Assembly: GCA_973895155.1 (NCBI GenBank)
Contig: OZ316895.1
Span: 7,502,001 to 7,566,000, forward strand
DNA from: Marsupella aquatica
Lineage: Eukaryota; Marchantiophyta
Length of the DNA stretch: 64,000 nucleotides
Reading direction: 5' to 3'
Shown: one piece after another, positions 44,531 to 53,028 of the stretch
How positions within the stretch are numbered: the stretch's first letter is position 1
Layout of the letters: each line of letters begins with the position of its first letter
Position numbers and translations under genes: made by a program
Notes under the pieces: generated by a model
What the model saw: only the letters and a program-made list of their open reading frames with translations
Databases searched by the model: none
What the model was told of the DNA's origin: nothing

Positions 44531-45594
44531 GGCCTTAATTCACAGGTCCCCCGACTCGGTCCCTTGTTGCAGCTCGCCCAGCTCCACAACACCATAGACA
44601 AGGAGTTCGCAGGTCCAGTTTCCACCACGCAGCGTTAGCAAAACAAAAATGCTTGATCTTCGCCCTCCGCCCTCCGCCCTTTGCCCGAACCCCAAAAGAT
44701 CACAAGCGCAGCTCCAACATCCAACCGGCAACCCTCCCCCGAGCTTTGTTAGACAAAAATCAGCACAGCACAACTGAGCTCGACGGAAATAAGCTCAGCA
44801 CCCACCGCAGCTGAACAAAGCTCACACAAGAGCTCATACGGGAGCTCGCTGTGGGAGTAAAAGAAAAATAGGAGGGCCGATGGCAGCCCGCAACTCCCAC
44901 ACCCTCCTCCTTCACAACTCTGGCGAGCTCCTTTGCAACTCCAATGCAAACTACTATCCACAATTGTAAATGCACATCGATCAGCCAAACCTAAACCCTC
45001 CCACTGAGCTCAGACTCCCGCGCAGCACTCCCGCAGTAGCACTCCTGCAACAACACATTGCACAGCACTCCCGCAGCACATTGCACATCCTCCCGCAACA
45101 CTTTGCACAGCGCTCCCGCAGCTCCTGGAGACCTGATTGAAGCCTTGATTGCACACTCTTGAGGCAAAACAGCAGCGCAACCTTGCTAAACCCCTTGACC
45201 CTCTTGCCCTAAACGCTGAGTGGCAAACACTAACCGCAACATTCAACGTTGAGCCTCGATACTTTGTGAGAAAAGTAAAACACGACTGAAAGGCGCGAGG
45301 GTGAAAAGGGTGCAAAGAGCCGTTTGGCGCCAACCTTACTATGACATGGCAGCCCCTAGAGTGATCTCAGCCATCCGGATGAAAAGAGATTGCCTTGAGT
45401 GATCTCGACCATCAATATGCAGGTTTCATGTTAACCCCAGGCCCCCATTCCCTCTACTTCAAGTGTCTAAATTAATTACACTCCAAGCCTTGTCTAGCCC
45501 CTAAAAAACTAGTGCTAAGTCATGACTACTCGGCCCTCTCAAAGTATAGCCCAGCTGAGTAAACTTCCAATATGCGACTTTTTGATGGTGGGGA

Positions 45595-46120
45595 TCGATG
45601 GACTCCATCCAATGGTCCCTAAACCCCCCATCCCCTTAACCCTAAACCCCCCACCCTTGACATCTCAACCCTCCACCCTTGACATATAAACCCCCCCTAA
45701 ACCCCCTTTAGTGAAAACTCAGCCACCCCCACACCTTGACATATAAACCCCCTAAATGTCTTGACAACTCGACTGTGGCCAGACTGTTTTTGCAATGCCA
45801 CGGGCCGTTTTAGAGCGCCGCTTGCAAGCTCAGGATCAATGAAGCATGTTGCCTCCAGCTCTCCAAATCCTCCCAAGGCAGCAAACAAGTTAGGGTCCAC
45901 GGTCCCTGTTCGTTTACCCTAAATCGCTGCGTCACTATTTCAATTGAGTGTTCTCTGACCCTAAACCCCCTTTACTGACCCCCACCCCCTTGAGACCTAA
46001 CCGGCCCACCCTTGGCATATAAACCCCCCTAAACCCCTTTAGTGGTGAACCCCCACACCCTTCGCATGTAACCGGCCCACCCTTGAGCCCTAAACCCCCC
46101 CAAACCCACTATGGAGTATA
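45595..46120. repeat. Degenerate telomere-like CCCTAAA-rich tract
   Basis: CCCTAAACCCC, CCTTAACCCTAAACCCC, ACCCTTGACATATAAACCCCC and similar words recur at irregular spacing. The plant telomere unit is CCCTAAA on this strand. Here it is mixed with a second word (CCACCCTTGACAT), so this is an internal degenerate repeat near the CACTA right end, not a telomere. Confidence 0.65.
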
Positions 46121-46462
46121 TTCAAAATTAGGGAATTTCAACATTTACGCCGTTTGTCCGTGTTCAAGTTAGCGGGATGTTGGTAAAGAGGTCGTCAAAT
46201 GAATTGTGCCCCCCCCCATATGCCCATTATCAAATTAAAGCCCACAACTAAACCCTACAACCCATCATGTGCTAGAGTGTTCATACATTCACAAAGAAGG
46301 GTACTTTTCATAGTCTTATCCAAAACCAAAAAGCACTCACAGTCTTTTGTAGTGTTCATGTGAACCGTGGCAATGGTTTCGAGTCATTTAAGGTTGCCAA
46401 AAAGGACTTAGTGGCCTTAGTCCTATAAGGTTTGGTCTAAATTGCCCCGGTTTCTACTAGTG

Positions 46463-47137
46463 GAGCAAGCTCTGATTGACCATCGTACTACTTCTCGCGA
46501 TCATCCTGAGGCAGATGGATTGGCAGAGAGAGTTATACAAACTGTGAAGAGAGGATTGCGCAAGTATGGCTTGCAGGTTGGTCATTTGGGAGACTGGGAT
46601 CTCCAACTACCTTGGTTAGCTATGGGCTACCGTTTCAGTCGACAAGCATCACTTGCATCCTTCTCACCCTATTTCTTGCTCTATGGTAGAGAGCCAGATT
46701 TGCCAGCGGCTATTCGTCATGATGTTGCAACTGTTGTGGATTTGGATGATCCAGATATTTGGGTAAAGGTTTGTTCAAAGAGGGCACGAGTTTTTGAGAG
46801 AGTCATGCCCATGGCCTTTGACAACCTTGCTATTGCCCAGCATCGTGATACTTTGCGGTATGCTACTATTCGTGGAGGAGGTTATTGCACGAGGATTAGG
46901 AGATTTCATCCTGGCAATTATGTTTATTTGCAGCAGACAGCACCAACAATGCTTGATGTGACTGCAGGGCGGACAATCTTGTGTGTGCGTGAAGTGTTGC
47001 CTTCTGGAGTCCTTATGTTGGAAGGGCGTGATGGTATGGTTTGGAAGGATCACGTGCATAATTGTGCGTCATGTCACCTTCCAAACATTGATGGCACTAT
47101 GGATCCAAGCTTTGCACATGTTCGTGCTAGCTTGAAG
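46463..47137 (+). pseudogene. Gypsy integrase, C-terminal part
   Basis: Continues the integrase cut at 28415. HPEADGLAERVIQT supplies the catalytic glutamate of the D,D-35-E triad, and the downstream region (PWLAMGYRFSRQAS, SPYFLLYGREPDLP) is typical of gypsy integrases. The first three bases are the second copy of the GAG target duplication. The C-terminal domain ends in LEGRDGMVWKDHVHNCASC, leading directly into the PHD finger. No chromodomain was seen. Confidence 0.92.
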
Positions 47138-47285
47138 TGTATGTTGTGTGGGTCTGCTCGGGAAGCAGCTACTATGTTGATTTGTGATAGGTGTTCTAGA
47201 GGATGGCACATGTCATGTTTGACACCACCCTTGCAACATGATTCCTAGCAGATCATGGTTTTTTCCTCAATGTCGGTGATGCCGA
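47138..47285 (+). pseudogene. PHD finger at the C-terminus of the gypsy polyprotein
   Basis: CMLCGSAREAATMLICDRC, then GWHMSCLTPPL, gives C-x2-C, C-x2-C, H-x2-C and the characteristic TPPL after the sixth ligand, as in PHD fingers that read histone H3 tails. The final ligand pair is damaged. In the original frame a TAG stands at 47246. One frame over, the tail reads SWFFPQC, which matches the W-x-C-P-x-C ending with one Cys replaced. It follows the integrase in the same frame, so it was part of pol, in the place where chromoviruses carry a chromodomain. Confidence 0.78.
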
Positions 47286-47445
47286 CTAGTTATCATTTGT
47301 GTTCTTGTGGAAGATATAGATTGCAGGTAGGTGATCGATGGGGCTCACTTGCACCCGGCCTCCTGATCTTCGCACCTAAAAAGGTGTATATTAACCTTGT
47401 AGAACTCATGGCTAGCTAGAGTTAGGGGACCTCACTCCCAGCTAG

Positions 47446-48070
47446 GGGGGCGATTGTGAGTTTTGGGCATGTGTGGACATTGGTTCCATTTGTACTCCAT
47501 TCTCTTATGTTTGTGTTAGTGGATTGTGACTATGCTTGGATATGTGTGACAAGCAATGTATGTTGAGTAGCGATGTGTATGCGCACGACAACTGTCACAC
47601 CATTTAGAGTGGTAGTAAAGTATATCGTACTATCTAGGGTATAGAGGTTTTGTATGTGTGCTATATGAGCACTTTGTGTTTAGTTTGAGTTGGTGTGAGG
47701 GATAGTTATCCCCTTGTGTTGGCTCAAAGGCCTCATCTTTCAATGTTGAGCCTTTGAGCATGAGCTTGGTGGCTATGGTGTGGCTGACCAGGTTGTGTGC
47801 ATGTAACGTGGATTCCTTGAAGCACAAGGTGCGTTGGGCTTGACATATATGTGTGATCGCGTCGGATGGGATCGATGTTGGATTAGCACTGATCGTTGTT
47901 CGATTTCATCCATTGAAGATTGGGGGCGATTGTGGGTTTTGGGCATGTGTGGACATCAATTGGTTCCATTTGTACTCCATTCTCTTATGTTTGTGTTAGT
48001 GGATTGTGACTATGCTTGGATATGTGTGACAAACGATGTATGTTGTGTAGCGATGTGTATGCGCACGACA
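47446..48070 (+). repeat. 3' terminal region: A - L - A' direct repeats
   Basis: Segment A (47446-47590) begins with a purine tract (GGGGGCGAT) then TGTGAGTTTTGGGCATG and ends GCGCACGACA. Segment L (47593-47921) matches the 5' copy at 19520-19846. Segment A' (47922-48070) repeats A, again with the purine tract. One reading: A is the true LTR (TG...CA, preceded by a polypurine tract) and L the start of the internal region, giving two elements in tandem with the second internally deleted. The other: L is the LTR and A was duplicated by recombination. Confidence 0.7.
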
Positions 48071-48640
48071 CCTTTCATAGAGGACAACATGCTGGTGAAT
48101 TTCTACAAGGTGAATTCCTACAAGTCCCTCCAGTCATTGTAGTGCTTTGTCACCTTACTCAAAATTCATTGGGTCTTATCCCCATCATGGGTCCATTTGA
48201 GGCTGCGAGCCCAACATAGCAACCATGTCATTTGCTTGAATGCGCATTAGCATCCACATCTATCCAAGGTAGAATCCAGAGTTGATTGTTGATTGTGCAT
48301 CACAATAATTGTACCGGGTGCATGGATTCCTCCAAGCAAGCAATGAGAAAACTATATATTCGAATACCAAAACCTAAACCAATATACATGTGCATAGTTA
48401 TAATCAAAAACTTAAACCAACACGTAGAAAAATAGCACAAACAACAGAACATAACCAATAGTCAAATGCGTGAACGGTAATTGAGCTGTCAAATTTTTAA
48501 ATATGAATAGTTACATGTGTCATGTCAATGTTTTAGGCCAACTGACCAGATACTCTTGGATTCTTGTGATGCACTGATCGCATATGATCCAAAAACATCT
48601 ACTTCTTGACAAAATGTTTATTCTATGAGTATTATATGAG
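48071..48640 (-). repeat. Right arm of long diverged inverted repeat
   Basis: Reverse complement of the arm at 18880-19424, starting immediately after the last retroelement base (CCTTTCATAGAGG against ...CCATTATGAAAG). It contains CAAAACCTAAACCAA, GAGCCCAACATAGCAACCATG and GGATTCTTGTGATGCACTGA. The arms predate the gypsy insertion, because the retroelement sits between them. Confidence 0.72.
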
Positions 48641-48649
48641 TTCAGGATT

Positions 48650-51600
48650 AGCACACAGGGAAGAGAATAGGCAGCAGACAAACATCAGGCAGACCAAAAC
48701 CAGATTTATTTTTACTTTAGAAGATATTCATCCATTTTTGAAACAGAGAAAACCCAGCCGTATACTGTTGAGATCTTTCTTTTGATCACTACATGGCCTT
48801 CTGAAATGGACAAGTGAGATGGCTAGATGCAAACAAAAATGTGGCCAAGATAGAAGAAATTCAAATGTGGATGGAAATCTCAGGAATTTGAAATCAATCA
48901 AATGAATAAGATTGAAAATGTTTGTTTTCCTTTTTTTCTCTCTTTTAGCACTATGTTTGGCGATAATTTCTAATTACCAAGCGTAGATCTTGGTGGGACC
49001 CTTCTTTTGAGCCCTTGATTGCATCAAATTGAGTAGGTGCGCTCTGGGATGAGAGCAAATCCAATGGCTGCTGAGAGGCATAGAGAGTGCCTTGCATTCT
49101 TCGAGGGAGGAATCAGTTTAGAATGAGCTGTGCATGTGGCACGGGACGTGATTTAATTACCACCATCAACATGACTCTCCTTGGACCCGGTGAAGACCCA
49201 AATTCCTTACCACTTATGAGAGGAATTGTCTCCTCTCATAAGTCCCCACACATAAAGCACTCATGTAAAGTAAGTGTGGTAACTTTCACAAATGGTTGCC
49301 CCATAATTCTTCTCTATCATCCCATTTTAATGACAGTCCAGAAAGTGCTTCACCACACTACTGTATATAGATAATAATGTCTTGTTTAGAGGGAATTGTG
49401 TGATATAATGCCCCAAAAGAAAGATAAGAGTTTCATCTCAAGTTTTGAGGGGCTATTATTGGCCACAATGCACAGAAAACAGGACCTTAATACACTTAAA
49501 TGGTCTAAGAGGTTTTTATCATTACTAATTTTAGGAAACGAAAGGAATTTTTTCCAAACCAGGTGATTGAAATCTTGACTGGGCATTCGTCTTCCATAAT
49601 GCCCTCAAAAGGACAAAGGGAAAAATTAAGAAGGGTGTTATATACAGTAACATCCTTTTTATGTGGCAGCCAATGGTATGCCTTGCCCAATGCCCTTTAA
49701 TTCCTCTCTATCCTTCCATTTGATTCAACAGTACAGTACAGAAGTTTACTTAAAGGCCTAAGAGATTAAAAAACAAAATTTAGTAAAAGTAGAAGAAAAG
49801 TTTCATAATACCCAGGTCCAAATAGGTGCATTCTTCTCTATAAAGCACCAAAAGTTAAAAAAGTAAAAAATAATGAAAAAAGTTAAAGGTAAAAGTCTCT
49901 GAGGAGGGACTTTTCCCAGGGGAATGCCCAAAACCCCCCTGCCTGCCCGAGAGGCTTCATTAGGGAGTCTCAAAGTTCCAAAGTTCAGAGTTGTTAACTT
50001 GGAAGTTCTGGGTTACAAACACAATCCGGATGGACTTTAATTTAAGTATTCTGTAAATTTCTGTTCTTAACAGACATCCATAAGATATGGCCATAAGTTA
50101 GCTTCATGAGGCACATTTTTTTTTAAGTCACCTGATGACAAGAATAGTTAAAGTCAGATATTATGACCAGAACCTGTTTGCCCTATTGCTCAAGGATTGG
50201 ACACACTGGGAATACTTTAAAATAACTGAGTCATGACCTAACTTTTCTAACTTTATTGTTGAGTCAAACAAAGATGGTTTCTTCCAAGACTCCATTATGC
50301 TCTCTTCCCTATTCTCTCCCTACAGTTTCTTCTGATAAAGAGCTTCCAATCTACAAATGAAAATCTCAGGTAGGGCCTAGAGTAATATACTGGCTCCCAG
50401 AGTCTTCAGGACTTTAAGTCAAGAATCCAGGATACAGAGGAAAATGATGCCAAAAAGCAAGGTTGTATATTACTTTGAAGTCTCCTTAGCTTGGATGTCC
50501 TTGGACAACCTTGAGCATTCAAATCTAACCAGGATCTAACCATGTCACAATTCCGGGCACAATTCTGAGTGGTGAAATAATGAACCCCGCCAACAAATGG
50601 GAACAGGCAAGTATAAATTATTTTCATGAGATGCAAGGGATGGATGACAACAAATAGCTGGGGGAGGTCACTTTCTTCTCACCTAACTTGAATCTGGCAG
50701 GGTCACAACACCTAACTGTGGGAACCATAAGAAACTGGAGTTCATCCTCGTATCAACTCAATGGATGACAACATATAATAGCAGGAGGCCACCTTTTTAT
50801 CACCTAAACAAGCCCAAAACGGTGCGTTGCACAATTGTCATTGCAAACATGTTATCATTGTGTGGCAATGCCCATGCGCCGCACATAAATGCAAAGGTGA
50901 GGCAAAGAAGCGTGGCCGACGCAAGGAACTGTTGTTGTTCACTCCTTGTCATTCTTTCAGGTGGGTGGTTGTTGCTGTAAAAGTGTTGTCATTTTTAGTT
51001 GATGTTGTCATTGCAAGTGATGGAGGGCAAGGGGCACATGAGATTGTGGGGGAGCCCAAAATGGGTGGGCATCCTGGGATCTAGGCATGGTGGTGTGACA
51101 CTGCATGGATTCTCTTGCCGCCACCCCCCCTCCCATTTTCCCTTGTTCTCCACCTCCCTCATGCCCTCATTTCTCTCCTTCCTCTCTCATTCTCTCCCTC
51201 CCTTGCTCCGTGCCATGCTTTTCTCCCTCCCTTGCTCAGGGCCATGCTTTTCTTCCCTTCCATACTGTTAGAGAAAGAGAAGACAAAATAGGAAGAAGAA
51301 AGCAAATTAACACAAAAGAAATTTAAAGAGGTATTCTATGTTGCGAGAAAACAGGAGATTTTGATAGCGAGTAAATGTTATTAGCGAGACACTAATGGTT
51401 TCAAATTTCATTTGCTTTTTGGTGCCATTTCTATTTTTTGTGTTTTTTAAAGACTCCATATGGCTAGCGAGCTCGCTAGCAAAAAGGGGAGTCCCCAAGA
51501 GGGATGTTACCAACCAGGTAGTTGATAGCGAGGCAGTTGGATGTGGAAAAACAGGGGTCGTGCAAGATATTTTTTTGCTCGTGTGAGTAAAATTTTTACT

Positions 51601-52180
51601 GGTTGCTTGCACGTTACTATAACCCAAATTTAAAGCTCCCCACCAAAATTTTACTGTTTGCTCGCACATTACTATAACCCAAATTTAAAGCTCCCCACCT
51701 CGACAGCAAAAAGCCTCTCATCCAGAGGTACTTTCCCCTCTCATCCGAATGTTCTTTCCATTTGTACTCGCTCCATGCAAGGAAAAGCAGCCAATCATCC
51801 AAATGTACTTCCTTGTGTACTGGCTCCAATGTACTTAGCAGCCTCCCATACCAATGTACTTCGCTTTGTACTAGCTTGTACTTCTTATAGTGGTTATAAT
51901 ATAGCAGCAGATATACCTTGCACACTATCAGTCAATGCAAGAGTCTTGTTCCCTCCACTTTCAAGTTTGTCACAAGACATTGGAGCAATTTTGTTAATCC
52001 CTTATTATGGATCTCTGAAAGAGTTGCAATGAATGAGTCCCAGAAACCATCTACCTGAATTTACTATCCACGCAAGATGACACGTTGATTCCTCAGCATT
52101 GGTGTATCTGAGAGGGGCTCGCCACAATTCGAGCACGGGCGAAAGGCAGAGCTCATCACCTGAGTGGAAGATATACATTG
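48650..52180. other. Intergenic, no gene recognised
   Basis: AT-rich with short frames only. A 54-bp unit containing ACTATAACCCAAATTTAAAG and CTCCCCACC is tandemly duplicated at about 51603-51700. The palindrome GCTAGCGAGCTCGCTAGC sits at about 51461. A C/T-rich run lies at 51118-51260. None of these suggests a gene. Confidence 0.45.
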
Positions 52181-52182
52181 CC

Positions 52183-52201
52183 GGTGTGTGTGTGTGTGTG
52201 T
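52183..52201 (+). repeat. (GT)n microsatellite
   Basis: About nine uninterrupted GT dinucleotides, within the gene-free stretch before the superoxide dismutase gene. Confidence 0.85.
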
Positions 52202-52204
52202 TAT

Positions 52205-53020
52205 TGAAGGCGGGATTGGAAAGTTGGAGAAGCAAGCATGGCTGCAATCGGAGCAAAATGTCTTCTGCCCATTCCATCTCTCCAGCTCTCGAAGTCCCGA
52301 GCTGTGCGTGCAGCACCGCAGGCAAGTAACCATCGGTAGTCGGGTTCCTGGTTTATAGAGGTTTTGGAACTTCTGGTGAATTTGTGTGCATGGTCGGAAA
52401 TTGATTTTTCTGTGTCTGACTGCATTGTAGTATTGATTTCTGCTATATCCTGCATGAGTAGTGCCAGCTTCACTTGCTGGTCGACATGTTTTGAATGGCA
52501 GCAGATGGATAAAGCTCGCAATGCAGTGTGAAGAATCCATTTGAGTCTGTGGGAATTCGCCAAATTTCTTGCTCATTCTAGCTGTACTGCATTTCTTCTT
52601 GGCCCTGAGAGTCTCGAGTTGAGTTTAAGGAAAGCTTGCGAGGTTTCGTTCGTTCCACAATGTAGTCAGAATGCACAGCAGCTTGAAAAATCAAGGGCCA
52701 CACTGAAATCTAACTAGGATCCGTAATCTTCAAAGCGTGTTGTGCTGCTGTTCTTGTGTAAACCCAACTTTGCCTAAAAGCCTGACCCAACTGTGCAAAT
52801 CTGATCTGGTACAAATGAGAAAGCAAAATAGAACAAGCTGGGTGTATGTAAAGTCCCCTCAGCCGTACGAGAGGAAAATGGTTTCCTGGTATGGGGTTTA
52901 GCGTACCGTAGTAGCAAAAGAATCTGGCCAACGACGAGGCTTTGCTTTCGGCCAAGAAGAGCAGAGCAAAGCAGAGCAGAGGTTGCGACTCTGTTGTCAC
53001 ATCGTTGCAGCTGTTGTTGT
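52205..53020. other. Upstream region of the superoxide dismutase gene
   Basis: No independent gene recognised. A segment near 52636-52684 (TTCGTTCGTTCCACAATGTA with GCACAGCAGCTT) resembles the SOD first intron at about 53405-53445, a small duplication across the first exon. Confidence 0.5.
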
Positions 53021-53028
53021 TCTTGGAG

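Larger units (their letters stand above)
28416..46462 (-). mobile_element. CACTA (En/Spm) DNA transposon carrying EDM2-like PHD and BRCT frames
   Basis: The ends are CACTAGTAGAAACCGG and its exact reverse complement CCGGTTTCTACTAGTG. The 3-bp target duplication GAG lies at 28413-28415 and 46463-46465. The length is 18,047 bp. Subterminal regions hold many short repeats of the AGTCTTT/AGTCGTT/AACGACT type, in both orientations at the left end, as expected for TnpA binding sites. Genes lie on the minus strand in the order PHD, BRCT, Tnp2, TnpA. Long, otherwise gene-free stretches fill 38.1-40.2 kb and 42.0-46.3 kb. The insertion splits the gypsy integrase between its second Asp and its Glu, so it is younger than the retroelement. 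Confidence 0.95.
19520..48070 (+). mobile_element. Ty3/gypsy retrotransposon carrying a DNA methyltransferase and a PHD finger (decayed, split by a CACTA element)
   Basis: Order on the plus strand: repeat-rich 5' region, gag with zinc knuckle, aspartic protease, cytosine-C5 methyltransferase, reverse transcriptase, RNase H, integrase, PHD finger. Protease before reverse transcriptase and integrase last is the Ty3/gypsy order. A direct repeat of about 328 bp marks both ends (19520-19846 and 47593-47921), starting TGTCACACC. At the 3' side a purine tract (GGGGGGCGAT) precedes a second repeat unit, so the exact LTR limits are unsure. The coding region has twelve in-frame stops and at least three frameshifts. 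Without the 18-kb CACTA and the 584-bp miniature insertions the element is about 10 kb. No primer-binding site could be assigned with confidence. Confidence 0.9.

Noticed and set aside
45010-45333. Minus-strand frame with repeated CGSAVQCV
   Set aside because: Produced by a short local repeat (GCACTCCCGCAGCA) and not protein-like beyond it.
46442-47248. 268-codon frame as an independent gene
   Set aside because: It is the 3' half of the gypsy integrase. The first residues (MPRFLLVE) come from the CACTA terminal repeat and not from a real start.
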